Assembly: GCA_029204225.1 (NCBI GenBank)
Contig: CM055101.1
Span: 45,382,180-45,446,179, forward strand
DNA: 64,000 bases
Reading direction: 5' to 3'
DNA from: Diphasiastrum complanatum
Lineage: Eukaryota > Streptophyta > Lycopodiopsida > Lycopodiales > Lycopodiaceae
This document shows positions 33,841 through 45,442 of this stretch, piece after piece; position 1 is the stretch's first letter, and each line of letters opens with the position of its first letter. Position numbers and translations under genes: made by a program. Under the pieces are notes generated by a model. That model did not search any database. It was not told where the DNA came from and was given only the letters and a program-made list of their open reading frames with translations.

Positions 33841-34849
33841 TTCGTGTGCTCTGATGATTGTACATGCAGGGAAATCGACAGGGATCGACATTGATGATTG
33901 TTGCGCACGGGATAAGCTAGGTTTTAAGTGAAGTTTCAGATTTGGAGTCTGACAAGTACCCTTAAATTTTTTGGTCCCCATGTGTTGCTCATTGTCTAGA
34001 CCTCTTATTTGAAGATATAGCAAATTGACCATGGGTGAAAGATGTGTTGGAGATAGGAGCACCTACATGCAATGGACATGCATTTCATTTATCACTACAA
34101 CGTGCTTGATCACAAGATTATTGGATGAGTAAATGTCACACTTGTCCACTCTGAATAGTCAGTACATTTAAGTTGCCCGTAGTCATTTGTAAGATGGACA
34201 ATACAGTTGTCTACCTGGTCGAGTATATATGCCTACCCTAAGCATTTGGTACATTCAACGGTTAATGTACACCCATGATATGAACTAGCCAGCCACATGC
34301 CTGTAAATTGTAGTCTTACATGGCAAACTATTCCCTAGTGTGTGCACACACCTTATTAATTGCCAAATTTTCTAAGAATCAATTTCGAAGTAATCCAAAG
34401 GTGTAACGCCATGGTGTGAAATATATGTTTTTTGATTATATAAAAAAAGTAAATTCTTGAAAATTTCAAATTTATGATTGAAGTTTTTTGGCCTCACAAA
34501 ACTTCCTAGAGAAGTTTCTAATTCAGTTCTTTTGTTCTTGTTTTGTTTTTGTTTGTTTGTTTTTTTGTGTTGGAAAATTAAAGTTTTGAAGGTCAACATT
34601 TGCAACGCGGTCCTCCCCATACATAAACATTTGATGTTTGATAGTAACTATGATTTTCAATGGCTTCCATACTGTCTCATGATAAGTTCTTCTCACCTTG
34701 TGACCTTAGCAATTAATCACACCGGATGCTCCTTTAGTGAAATAGCTTTATGAAAGTTGTACTCTTATGCTTGGATATGGCATTGGTCTACTTTTTAAAT
34801 GTAAAAATACAATCTTCCTGCTCATCCTTGATTATTTTGACATCTTTAG
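33841..34849. other. PP2C intron DNA, nothing recognised
   Basis: AT-rich sequence before the exon at 34850. No repeat partner or coding block was recognised. Confidence 0.35.
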
Positions 34850-34908
34850 GATCAGATCTTGTAACAGCCACCATATCATCATACCTTGCTGCTGATCAAC
34901 TAGCCTTG
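34850..34908 (+). CDS. Protein phosphatase 2C, exon SDLVTATISSYLAADQLAL
   Basis: A 59-nt exon with acceptor GACATCTTTAG and donor CCTTG|GTACGT. Its first two bases complete the Gly codon opened by the exon at 23887. It reads SDLVTATISSYLAADQLAL and ends in phase 0, as the next exon requires. The S-x-x-L-x-x-A-D-x-x-x-L pattern is the helix that precedes A-Q-P-K-G in this plant PP2C group. The intron before it is 10962 bp and holds the elements of 24.0-33.8 kb. Confidence 0.75.
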
Positions 34909-35518
34909 GTACGTTCAGTGTTTGATAAGCTCTCCTTGTTGGAAGAATCAATTTACTATCTCTTAAATACATAAATTATATTGGATGAATTATTGAGAAG
35001 TTTGTAAGCTATTTCTTGGGCTATGTGGGAGCATGTACATTTAAGCAAAAGATTAGCTATATTTTTTACTTCTTTTGCAAGAAAATCTTCATTAAGCTCC
35101 CTTTGTTGGAAGATGTTATTTAAGGACTGCTCTTCTACGCATTGTTGTTATGATCAATGAGATTTATTCTGAAGGTAAAATATGATAAACTATGTATTGT
35201 AAACGAAACAACATGATTAATCTTTCCATTCAAATCATATATGGGATTAGTGGTGTGCATTATGTGCACAAATGCATGTCTCTCTCAAAAAATCTCAAGC
35301 TAAGTAGAAAGTACATCGGATCATGTACCCTTGAACATCTGTTTTGGTAACCATGAAAGGAGATACACGTGTAATTGTCATTACATAATTCTCCTTATCG
35401 AATATGCATTGGATGAGAAAGCTTCACTAGAGCCCTAGCAATATGTTTAGAGAGAGGAGCAAATAGCTATTTTCCTATGATTGGAAGGTGCAAAAGCACT
35501 TGTAGATCAAGGAGGAGA
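34909..35518. other. PP2C intron DNA, nothing recognised
   Basis: AT-rich sequence directly after the exon donor at 34909. No feature recognised. Confidence 0.35.
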
Positions 35519-37975
35519 TGTGTGTGACATAGTTATGGACTCAGCTCATTACATTCGCCACGTCCATTTACAATCACTTTACTTTATGCATAAGCAAGCC
35601 TTGGGCCCTTTTTTATTCATTATTGAGACTTAGACTTTATGGTTGGCCTTGGGCCTTATTATTCATTATTTGGACATTTGGACATATTACTGGAGAGTGA
35701 GGGCCTTCTTGGAGGGCGCACTATTATCTCTCCCAGTTGGGCCCTTTCCACTAGAAGCTTCCTTTAGGCTATATGTAGGGAATGTGTGTCATTTGTTATT
35801 CAACTGATGATATTGATCTCTCTCTTTAGTCTCCTTAATCTCTCTTTCCTGCTTTCTAGGGTTAAGTCTTGCTTATGTGATGCTTTCATAGCTTAGCTCT
35901 AGATCAGTCGTGGTTGTATTCGTAACTTGGTATCAAGGCACTTTCCTGATTGCTGAATTTCAGATCTGATTTTCTGATTGGGCGCCCATTTTTCTTGCTG
36001 ATTTTTTTTTTCTCGTTGCTGAGGGCTTTCATCTCTTTGCTTTAGCAACATTCAGCACAGCTTGGAGGAGGACCAGCTTCCATCAGAGCATTTTCCTTGG
36101 CGGAGCTTTAGCGGAAGTACTTCCACTAAATTTGGCGGCCAAAAAAAAAAAAAATTTGGCAGATTATTTTCGGCGCCTAAGTCCAGCTTGTTTGCATGCT
36201 GTCCAGTGCCCAATTCCCTCATCTCTTTCTTCCTTTTCTCCTTCCATTTTCAGCCCTCTCTTCACTTTTGTTTGCAGGCTGTCCAGCCCCTTCATACTTG
36301 TCACTTTCGTCCGTTTTTGTCTCCGTTTGTAGCCATTTTCCACATTTGATTGCAGGCTGTTCAGCGCCCATCTCCACCCTCATACTTGCTGTTTTTTCAG
36401 CCTACTTGAAGAATTTTTTTTTTCCAGCATCTCTTGCAGCATTACTTGGTGGCACTCAGCCAGATTTGAAAGGCCGCCAAGCTCGGTGGGCCGAGCTGAT
36501 GCAGGAATTTCAGTTGGAAATTCGCTTCCGAAGAGGGAAGGAAAATGTGGTCGCTAATGCACTATCTTTACTGTGGTTGACAGTGGTCTCATGGAGGAGA
36601 TTAAGAAGGCTCAAGAAAAAAAAAAAGGACCCGCATTGTCAGCATGTGTGGCCTAATGCGTGCAGGGTAGTCGACTAAACGGAAGAGTCAGTCGAGGCTG
36701 TCGCTTCCGCAGAGGCACACACCAGTACATATCTAACATACACCGTGAAGGATGGTATGTTATTGAGAAATGGAAGAGTTTTCGTGCCAGACGTGAAGGA
36801 TCTTCGTCATAAGATACTTCATGAATGCCATGATAGTAGTCCCTGCGCAGGGCACCCTAGTATTGATAAGACTAATGAGCTTTTAAGAAGGCATTATTTC
36901 TGGCCACGATTGAAGCGGGATGTAAGAGAGTACGTCCAGCGTTGCACGGCTTGTCAAGTGAACAAGAGTAAGTCCTCTGGGCTTGCTACATCCACTTGAG
37001 ATACCTATAGGAAGGTGGGAAAGCATCTCTATGGATTTTATTGTTGGGGTACCCAAGACCCAGAAGGGACTCAATTCCGTTATGGTAGTGGTAGACAGGT
37101 TTTCCATTGGCTCATTTCATCGCAACGACCAAGAAGGTCACAGCTCTGCAAGTTGCTGAGTTGTTTGTTGAGAATATTGTCACGTTACACGGCCTCCGTT
37201 TTCCATTGTTTCTAACACGGATCCCAAGGTTACGGAAAATTTCTGGATTGAGGTGTTCGCCAAGCTGGGAACACAGTTGCAAATGAGTAGCTCTGAGCAT
37301 CCTCAGACGGATGGTCAGACAGAGCGAGTGAACCAGATCTTGGAAGATATGCTTAGGGCATATGTTAGTAGTACGCAAACAGACTGGGTAAAGCATTTAC
37401 CACTATTGGAGTTCGCTTACAATGATAAGAGACATGCGTCCACTGGATTGAGTCCATTTGAGCTCAATTATGGTTTCAGGCCACTTAGTCCTACAATCAT
37501 AGGGATTCCGCATAGGGTACCTAGTGCTGTAGAGTTTTTGGCTCAGATGTAGCAGAAGCTAGAGATGGCACGAGATAACTTGTCCAAGGCTGTAGCTAGG
37601 GCAGAGAGTTATACCCGTGAGAACCGTACCTATCGGGAATTTGAGAATGGAGATGGGGTGTATTTACTAGTCCCTTTGAAGTCGAAGGTGCTACGCACAA
37701 GAAAGTGCGCCAAGTTATCTCCTAGGTATTGTGGACCATGGTTGATTATTAAGAAGGTGAGCCAAGTAGCTTATAAGCTACAGCTACTTGTGGGATGCAA
37801 GGTACAACCAGAATTTTATGTTAGCAAACTGAAGAAATGTTTGCACGATGGCGATAGCCTGGTGGAAGGTCTAGTGTCTCTAGAGGAGAAAGACACCACA
37901 GTTTATGGGCCAAAAAGAGTCCTAGATCGAAGGGAGCGACGCTTGCGTAATCGCCTACTTCAAGATTGTTGATGC
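35519..37975 (+). mobile_element. Chimeric Gypsy derivative: LTR, leader, RNase H tail and integrase
   Basis: An LTR related to those at 47671, 52851 and 54746 ends CGTAACT at 35927 and is followed by the primer site TTGGTATCAAGGCAC. The leader (36000-36420, with palindrome AGCGGAAGTACTTCC and repeated GCAGGCTGTCCAGC pieces) matches the leader at 52240-52700. Gag, protease and most of RT are absent. RNase H and integrase sequences start abruptly near 36430. These look like a different Gypsy lineage from the integrase at 53.5 kb, so the element seems recombinant. No 3' LTR was seen after 37975. Confidence 0.65.
36440..37972 (+). pseudogene. Gypsy RNase H end and integrase
   Basis: 36475-36580 encodes QARWAELMQEFQLEIRFRRG and KENVVANALS, the end of RNase H. 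36745-36999 is an integrase zinc domain, HKILHECHDSSPCAGHPS then RCTACQVNKS. The core follows in broken frames (frame changes near 37000 and 37210): FWIEVFAKLGTQLQMSSSEH, PQTDGQTERVNQILEDML with the catalytic Glu, and TDWVKHLPLLEFAYNDKRH. 37565-37972 gives the C-terminal domain with SPRYCGPWLIIKKVSQVAYK and VQPEFYVSKLKKC. The first catalytic Asp lies in the disrupted part. Confidence 0.85.
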
Positions 37976-38657
37976 CTCTCTGATGGCATGCGAAGCCTAC
38001 AAGTTGTTTGGAAGCTTTACCTCAAGAAAAAGTGTGCCTGGTGCTTTACTACCTGCACATGTGGATGATCTCACATCCTTCTATAGTTGTCAAACTCCTT
38101 TTTGAGCTCAACCTAGAAACAACAGTAAACCACACATAGATTGTTCTCAAAACTCAATCTTTATTCAATTCTCAGCAAGTAGCATGAATCCACCAAAACC
38201 ACAAGGATCTGGCTGCTTTGTCTCCACCCAACCTTTACTGCTTATGCACAATCCTCAAGCACCCCTTAACCCTAACCATTTCTAACGTCGACACTTGCGC
38301 AGTAACCTGACACATAGGCAAGCGAGTAGGCTGACATGTGTCACTCATACATTGGACCAAGTGCCCTAGTGAGCATGTGACTTGTGTCATGTTTGACCGG
38401 TCAACCATGACTTGTGTCACTCATTTATTGGACCATGTGTCCTTAGTGAGCATATGACACGTGTCTTGTTGACTAGTCAACTCCTACTTCTTAGGAGGTT
38501 AGTCTAGCCACTCCTAATAAATGACCCAATACCCCATGCCAAAGCTAAGCACGAACGTCGAAACTTTGTTGCTGAACTTCTGTCCACTTATTATTCTATA
38601 GCATATCAGTCAAAGGTGCAGTCATGAGTGAACAACACTTCACACCTTGCAATAAAA

Positions 38658-38966
38658 CCCAACCAATCCAAGAAAGCCTCTTAGTACCGTCAAGTTTGTA
38701 GGTACAGGCCACGGAAGGGAGAACAACAACTTTTCTTGGACTCTGTTTAATGCCTTAAGCTGACACAATAAAACTCAAATACGCTATCTTTTGTTATCAT
38801 TAGCCCGTTATCATTAGCCCAACCAATCCAAGAAAGCCTCTTAGTACCGTCAACTTTGTAGGTATAGGCCACGGAAGGGAGAACAACATCTTTTTGTTGA
38901 CTCTGTTTAATGCCTTAAGCTGACACGATAAAATTCAAATACGCTATCTTTTGTTATCATTAGCAA
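38658..38966. repeat. Tandem duplication of about 160 bp
   Basis: Two copies starting CCCAACCAATCCAAGAAAGC, with only a few differences, lie end to end inside the minus-strand retroelement. On the minus strand they contain DGTKRLSWIG, likely part of the RT to RNase H region. Confidence 0.85.
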
Positions 38967-38999
38967 ACAAGATTTTATCCCTCAAGGTTAACAAACAGC

Positions 39000-40320
39000 T
39001 CTAAGGTGAGTTACATGCAACACGTCACCACAGCTGTAAACCAAAATGTCATCTATAAACGGTCTAAGTACATCATACGTGTTGTTGTGGCGTTCGTCAA
39101 TCTAAAAGGCGTAACATAAGTCAAAGTGACCGATACAAGTTTTCAAGGCAGCCATATGTGCATGCCCTTCACGAATATTGAGTTAGCCTTTCCATTTTTC
39201 GAACAACTTTGCTAAAATAGTAGCACCAAACGATACCAGATCATCAAAATGTGGAATAGGATATCGATGCTTGACAAACTCCTTGAACATTGACGTCTCA
39301 TATCGTCCTTTTCCCCTAGGGAGTTCAAGCATCGATAAGCCCACACACATATGCCGTCACCCGTCTATTGGTCTAGGTTCCTAGGTAAGTCAAGTCAATT
39401 TGTTCTTATCATATGTTGCAACCAGCAGTAAACATATCAAACAAAAACAAAAGCACAAACTTACAACGAACCCCCACATACTAAGCTGCCATGATCAAAG
39501 GTCCTGGAGGCACATTGGGCTGACCTTGAAGTGAATGGATTCTACCATCGCGCTGAGACTGATACACATGAGTACCCCAAGCGATGTAGAGCTTCTGTGC
39601 TACGTGCCAATATATCCCTAGTACCACATCAAAACACGCCAAACACATTATCTTCATATCCAACTTCTTAACCTAACTTTGAATGGTTCATGGCATACTC
39701 CCAACCCTTTCCATCAACCCTGATGACTGTGTACTAGTACAAGGATGGTTGTGTGCTCACATTCAACCTTTCAATCAGAGTCAAGTACGTTATGGGAGGA
39801 CCTAGTGTCAAGGAGAACACACTTTCTTACCACACAATTGTTCGGTCATAACAATCAAGAAGTACTTGGAAATTGATACACGTGTTGCATCGTTTTAAAC
39901 AATTGTGGCAAAAAGAAATAACATCAACCTTACCTAATCATCAACACTTTCACAAGATGAAGGGTACTTCCCTGGAGTTCATCCAGCTCCAGATCCTCAA
40001 TAGCCATAGGTGCTTGTGCCTGCTTCACTAGCAAATTGTATGAAGTCCGCATTGGAGTCCGTGGACATTCCTTCCACATGCATCCTACCAAGTAACCAAA
40101 GCAAACATTTCTCATTTGGAACAACCTTGGTCTTGCGGTATTAGCAACAAAGATCGTTGGCCCCTTCTGAACATTGGATTGCCCATACAATCTTTGTCAA
40201 CTAGTTGTCGCACTGAAGGACGTTGACCTCTTTGGACATTAGACCGCCCATACAATCCTTTGTCCTCGGAAGCCCCTACTCCTCCTTTCAGGTCACCTTG
40301 AAACTTGCCTTTGCACAAAT
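39000..40320 (-). pseudogene. Gypsy gag-protease-RT remnants (minus strand)
   Basis: 40190-39930 has NVCFGYLVGCMWKECP, a decayed zinc knuckle. 39663-39481 has CFDVVLGIYWHVAQKL, matching the D-V-I-L-G-M-x-W-L segment at the end of Gypsy proteases, followed by DGRIHSLQGQP. 39300-39000 has PFIDDILVYS and HVTHLRAV, the RT catalytic box and the following helix. All are interrupted by stops. Confidence 0.6.
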
Positions 40321-40930
40321 TGACTCTTAAACCTTTTGAGCCTCTTCTTACCGCAAGGCCAAAAACCGCCTAAGTTCAGGGCTCACCACTAGAGGTTGAT
40401 GATAGGAAAGGTGTGTTTGCCCAAAAATCAGACTTAAAATTCTAAATTTCAACATGAGCCAAGTGTAATAGGCTTCACACAGATTTGAGAACAGGCTTTT
40501 TCCTCAAAACTGCTTGTAGTGGCAGTATTCCTAGACTTAGAGCAGCAATTTCCAGCCCCAAAAAGACTCCAAAACCCTGTTATCTAGAGATGCTCCTGCA
40601 GCCCTACTTTGCCCTCTGTATTTTGCTGTTCTACGCTGGTTTCGGATCCCAAAACAGTCCCTATTGTATCCTACTGTCTTGCGATAGAGCTGTTGTTGAC
40701 TGTGGGCAATTAACCCCCTGTTTTTCATGCATTTAATGCAGCCTCAGATCTGTCCTAACAGCTGCAGAAAAAACAATTTTTATTTTAGCTGAATTGATGC
40801 AAATTTCTAGCAGTACAGTGCTGGTAGGAGGGCACCCCACCCCAATCTGTAAAAAAAAACTCAGGTCTCCTTCTTGCTTGATCCATAGTGCTTGCATGCC
40901 TTAATCTCTTGCCTAAGCTCTGATACCAAA

Positions 40931-41600
40931 TGTCAGACTCCTTTCTAAACTCAACCTACAAACAACAATAAACCACACATAGATTGATCTCAAAACTCAA
41001 GCTTTATGCAATTCTCAGCAAGTAAGTAGCATGAAGGCACCAAAACCCACCCAACCTTTGTTGCATAGAATGTGATGTGGAATGCCTCTCTCTAGGCTCA
41101 CTTATGCACAATCCTCAAGCACCCCTTAACCCTGACCCTTCCTAATGTTGACACATGGCCAATTCCATGCACAGTCAACACTTGCATACTGCTGGCACAT
41201 AGGCAAGTGAGTAGGCTGACATGTGTCACTCATACACTGGACCAAGTGTCTCAGTGAGCATGTGATGTGTCACGTTTGACCGGTCAACCCTGACATGTGT
41301 CACTCATTTACTGGTCCAAGTGTCTTAGTGAGCATATGACACGTGTCTCGTTGACTAGTCAACTCCTACTTTTTAGGAGGTCCGTCCAACCACTCCTAAT
41401 GAATGACCTTGTACCCCATGCCAAAGCTAAGCACGACTCTATGAGGTCCAATGCCCACTAATTACAATCTTTTTATAATTTGCTTACGAAGGTCACCACA
41501 GGCTGATGACTTAGCCATTTCAGTATTTACAATAATTGCAAAATGTACATTTGTCTCTGAAAACTGTAAGTAACTGGGACAGGGAGTAAAGGCTCTAACA
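40931..41600 (-). repeat. 5' LTR of the minus-strand retroelement
   Basis: Full-length 670-bp LTR from TGTTAGAGCC (at 41600) to a TGACA end next to the primer site. It contains repeated GTGTCACTCAT, GGACCAAGTGTC and GACACGTGTC blocks around 41210-41350. The CACGTG core is a plant G-box-type motif, so stress or hormone responsiveness is possible but unproven. Confidence 0.75.
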
Positions 41601-41859
41601 GTAGTACAACTTACAATGTCCAATGATCTTTAGCCAAAGATATTGACGTCTGAAGTTTTGGTAGTAGAGGCAACATTTTTTAATAGTTTGACCAAGGGTA
41701 GAGTTAACAAAAAGAAGAAAGGGGGTCAACCTAGTCCACCTATTTTGTGGAACATGAATTGAATCGGTGTTCGGAGAAACTCAAAAGCATGATTGTTTTT
41801 GCTTCCTTGTTATAGATTGCAGCTTTAGACTAACCTTACATCGTGAAACCGACACAAGT

Positions 41860-42468
41860 GCTATTTTGTAGGTTAACTAAGCTAGCTACAATCGTTTCAG
41901 CTAAGTCAACTATAAATGCTTCAGATTTAGCTCAGATCTTTGTTGAAAGATTATTCAGGTTGTATGGGATTGCCGAGCAATATCATTAGTGATAGAGATC
42001 TGAAGTTCCTAGGTCACTTTTGGTTTCCATAAGCTTGAGACTTCCCTTAGTTTTAGTTCTACTAATCATCCTAAATCAAATGGACAGACGGAAACGACTA
42101 ATTAGACTATGGAAGATATCTTGAGGATACATGTTTCTCACAAGCAATCTCATTGGGAAAATTACCTCCCTTTGATAGAACCTGATTATAATAGTAGAAA
42201 ACATTCTACTATAGGTTATAGTCCATTAATTCTTATGTGCGGTTTTCAACCTAGATCTCCAATTAATGTGGAGATGAAATCTGTTAAGATTCAAAAGATT
42301 GTGGATTTCTTGCATCAAATGCAAGAAATGCTGCAATTAGCTCATGAGAGTATTTGTAGTGCTCAAGATAGGGCTAAGCATTATGCTAATGCTAAGGGGT
42401 CTCCTAGAGATTTCAAAGTTGATCTAGATTTTGTAGTTAATAACCTTGAGAGGGCCTATGCAATATAA
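41860..42468 (+). pseudogene. Gypsy integrase remnant
   Basis: Broken frames before 42109 hold a core segment with ISDRDLKFLGHFW, including the second catalytic Asp. 42109-42468 is open and reads MEDILRIHVSHKQSHWENYL then PLIEPDYNSRKHSTIGYSPL and a Q-D-R-A-K-H-Y-A-N segment, the end of the core and linker. The nearby NGQTETTN gives the catalytic Glu. The GPY module and LTR were not found. Confidence 0.75.
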
Positions 42469-43139
42469 GCATGATGAGGGGTATCAATAGTAACTAGTTA
42501 TGTTTGCTATACAGTCGGGATCCATGGCCACATGGACAGGCACTTTAGGGCCTATATAGGACCTTAGGAACTCACTCTCCTCCATGTTAAGCTTTCGGCT
42601 TCTGGTTACCAACTTCCTCTCCTCGTCTTCAAAAAATCCCTCGATATGTTCAATTTTCCAAGCAGGCCTACGTTTTGAATGCAAATTTTGTGTAACTAAT
42701 ACTAAAACAAAAGTATGTTCCAACAGAAGGACATTTGAAATGGGACGGGCCCATTCTGTATGTTGTGGATCTAGAGTTTTTGGATTACAACATCAATAGC
42801 ACTCTCCTTTGGTTAGGATAGTTGGATTGTGGAAAATTTTGGCCCTTCCTTGTATCACTTAAAGCATGAGTATGTCTATCAGAAGATTTTCGAAGCTTAC
42901 AACAATGCGATGAAAGTCCTTTTTTGGAATTCTGATTCTGATTTGCAACTTTAGCATATTCGTATGAGAAGGTCTTCGGGCGATATGATGCTGGATGCTG
43001 GTCAACAAAATGCTTTCTAAGAAGATCCTTTTTATGTTGTCTTATAGTTCTTGATTGTATGTTACCAACCAGCCTAAAGAAAAGCTATTCTAGTTGTGCT
43101 CTTTATGCTCTCTTTATCATGGCTGGATTCTGGCAATGA
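42469..43139. other. Unassigned stretch in PP2C intron
   Basis: A minus-strand frame at 42723-42484 (KRRPAWKIEHIEGFFEDEER in part) is open for 79 codons with no recognised domain. Nothing else supports a gene. Confidence 0.3.
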
Positions 43140-44227
43140 CCACATTATTTAGACACCTTGAAACAACTCTATATTGATTATTGCACTATTTTCTCTCCCA
43201 GTTGACGCTTATCCTCTAGACCCCTTTCTAGGGCTTCCTATTGGGTATAAGTAGGGCTCTAGTGTCACTTTCATTTTAGCTTATGATATGGGTCTCTCTC
43301 CTATAGCCTCCTTAGTCTCTCTTTTTCTTGCTTTTTAGGATTAAGTCTTGCTTATGTGCTACTTTCTAGTTTAGTCTTGGATTACTTGTGGATCCGTTCG
43401 TAACTTGGCATCAAAGCACTTTCTTGAGCAGAATTTTTTTTTTTCTACCTACCTTCGCTGTCCCATCACCCTCCCTCGCTATTCCAGCACTCTTCCCTCG
43501 TTGTCCCTCCTACATTGCACCCACCTGGTTGCAGCTGTTCCATTGTCTTCTGCTTGGTGACTACCTACCTCTATTATGAGTTCTTGTGAGAGTCGCTTAC
43601 GTGGCTTTTTTTATGGCGTACCTATTTCTTGCTCTAGTTTCATTTCTCCTTCATTATGTCGGAAGCTCATTCTCCGACCATGAGTGATCACCCTCAGGAT
43701 GCTTTGATAGATCATATTCGTCAGGCCATGGATGCTGCTATTTCTAGCCTCTCTTCGTGTTTAGATATTGTCATGACAAATATTGCCTCATTTTAGTCCC
43801 AGATTGATGCATTACAGCCCCATGGTCCTGGCAAGGATCCTATGACGCCTATCCTTGGGACATCGTCGTCCTCCAGTTATCCTGGTGGCCATTTTGGTGG
43901 ATCTCCCATTCCAGCTCCTCCACCTCCTGGATTTCACCCCTTTTCCAGTACGACAGGCCCTGAACCACACTTTGCTCGCGATTTCCGTGACCGGATACAG
44001 CTTACTACCTATTCTGGTTCCTCTGATGCGAATCTTCTAGAGAATTGGTTTGCTAAGCTTGATACTTATTTCCAAATCTACCCTGAAACCGATGTTCAGA
44101 AAATCCAGTTAGCCGCCTTACATTTAGATGGTCGGGCTGTCACTTGGTGGCGAGTTTTTCGTTCTGATCCTGATCGAGAGGGGATGCATTTATAGACTAA
44201 GTCTCTCCATGGATCCGTTCGTAACTG
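43140..44227 (+). mobile_element. Internally deleted chromovirus derivative (LTR-gag-LTR end)
   Basis: 43140-43404 is the 3' two thirds of an LTR of the 54746 type, ending GATCCGTTCGTAACT, followed by a primer site TTGGCATCAAAGCAC with two changes from consensus. gag occupies 43654-44195. Immediately after the gag stop, 44200-44227 is the last part of the LTR again (GTCTCTCCATGGATCCGTTCG). Pol and most of the 3' LTR have been removed, leaving about 1.1 kb. Confidence 0.7.
43654..44195 (+). pseudogene. Chromovirus gag fragment
   Basis: Begins MSEAHSPTMSDHPQDALIDH and has a stop near 43795 (SQIDALQ region). It continues as EPHFARDFRDRIQLTTYSGS and NLLENWFAKLDTYFQIYPET, then HLDGRAVTWWRVFRSDPDRE. 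This matches the minus-strand gag at 52198-51399. The capsid core W-W-R-x-x-R/P signature is visible. The protein is cut off before the zinc knuckle. Confidence 0.8.
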
Positions 44228-44312
44228 TACACAATAGTTATTGTGTGGAAGTAAACAAGGACCTTGAGATGCCAATAAACCTCTTGTTTGTTGTTTCATG
44301 AGTAAATTTGAT

Positions 44313-44706
44313 GTTATAGTCATAGAACCCACGGTTCTTGGAACCGTGGGGTGAACCGTACCACGGTTCATGAACTGTGGTACGATTCTTGTGATTAATT
44401 AATTAATCAATTAAATAATTAATTTTTTACCCTTTTCCCCCCAAAACCCCTCCCACGGATTTTTGGCCCTCAATTCACTGTTTTTGGCCCTCATTTCAGT
44501 GTTTTTGGCCCTCATTCTGGTTTTTTTTGGCTTTTTTTAGGGGTATTTTTGGGGGTGGGAAGGAAAAAAAAAAAGTAATTAATCAATTAATTACCATGGT
44601 TCACCACGGTTCTTAGAACCAAACTTTGTGAACCGTCCGGTTCACTCTACGATTCCAAGAACTGTGGTGAACCGTCCACGGTTCATGGGAACTATGGACT
44701 TATAGT
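44313..44706. mobile_element. 378-bp hAT-like non-autonomous element, GAACCGTGG array
   Basis: GTTATAGT (44313-44320) and CTTATAGT (44699-44706) flank it as a near-perfect 8-bp target duplication. It begins CATAGAACCC and ends GAACTATGGA. Both subterminal regions (44325-44392 and 44595-44690) are packed with CCACGGTTC/GAACCGTGG palindromic units. The core has ATTAATTAATCAATTAA on both sides and three repeats of TTTTTGGCCCTCA. No coding capacity. It lies 300 bp upstream of the PP2C exon at 45001. Confidence 0.82.
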
Positions 44707-45000
44707 TACTCAACTGGTTATGGGATTAAATTCCCTTAAATGATTTGGTTATCAAGGTATAGCCAGAAATATAGGGATTTCATTTTTGTAGTGATTAGAA
44801 AGTTTTTGTACTCATTGAAGTCCTTGACTAGATCATTTAAATTTTATAGATGAGTTTGGTATGTGCAAATGTTACAATACAAAATCAAAATCTCTTGAAC
44901 CAACAACGTGCCAGGATTCACCTTTTCATTTAGACTATGATCTAGTAAATAGTTTTACGAGGTAAATTGAAATGGCTCCTAAATATCAACTGACAAACAG

Positions 45001-45100
45001 GCACAGCCAAAAGGTTTTCTGGGTGGTTTAAGAGAACGGGGTTTAGGTGGATCCAGATGTGGAGCCACAGCTGCTACAGCTGTGCTGCTGCCTACAAAAG
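45001..45100 (+). CDS. Protein phosphatase 2C, exon with GGS-CGATAATAVLL
   Basis: A 100-nt exon after GACAAACAG reads AQPKGFLGGLRERGLGG then SRCGATAATAVLLPTK and ends AAAAG|GTCATC in phase 1. The C-G-A-T-A-A-T-A-V block is the PP2C G-S-T-A strand (motif of the central beta sandwich). The A-Q-P-K-G-F-x-G lead is, from memory, typical of one land-plant PP2C group. The intron before it is 10092 bp and contains at least four transposon-derived blocks. Confidence 0.9.
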
Positions 45101-45347
45101 GTCATCTACACATACTTAAGCTGTTGTATGAGGCTATGCAAAGAAAGCAGATAGATAACCAGGTTTATTGAGCACTTGTCAGCTTTAGCTTATGGATCAT
45201 GTTTATTTACATTTGCTTAACTGTATGAGCATGAACTTTGTAAGGCATCTTAGATTTCTCAGTTACAGCTGTGGACCTATGTGGATAATGGATGTCTTGA
45301 CTTGCAATACCTCATGAGATTCATTGTGTTCCCTGCTGTGTGTTGAG

Positions 45348-45442
45348 ATGGCAAGCGCTATCTTATATCTGCAAATGTTGGGGATGCACGTGTTGTGCTT
45401 TCAAGGGATAAGTGTGCCATTCAGTTGACGGTTGACCATAAG
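45348..45442 (+). CDS. Protein phosphatase 2C, exon with SANVGDARVVL
   Basis: A 95-nt exon. G from the previous exon plus AT makes Asp, then GKRYLISANVGDARVVLSRD and KCAIQLTVDHK, ending CATAAG|GTAAAA in phase 0. A-N-V-G-D-A-R and L-T-x-D-H are motifs 5 and 6 of PP2C. The intron before it is only 247 bp. The phase match across four junctions makes the gene model strong. Confidence 0.93.

Larger units (their letters stand above)
38085..41600 (-). mobile_element. Minus-strand LTR retroelement of the TGACACGTGTCA family
   Basis: The 5' LTR (40931-41600, read on the minus strand, TGTTAGAGCC start) is followed at 40917-40930 by the primer site TTTGGTATCAGAGC. The truncated 3' LTR spans about 38085-38545. 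The first part of that LTR is missing, its homology breaking off at AGCACGA. The interior carries decayed gag zinc knuckle (about 40080-40130), protease (39480-39663) and RT (about 39000-39300) pieces of Gypsy type. It lies in PP2C intron 3. Confidence 0.7.

Noticed and set aside
42484..42723. 79-codon minus-strand frame (KRRPAWKIEHIEGFFEDEER)
   Set aside because: Composition looks protein-like, but there is no family match I recognise, no second exon and no repeat copy. Left as unassigned.
44096..44371. 91-codon minus-strand frame
   Set aside because: Antisense to gag and running into the 44321 element. No motif.
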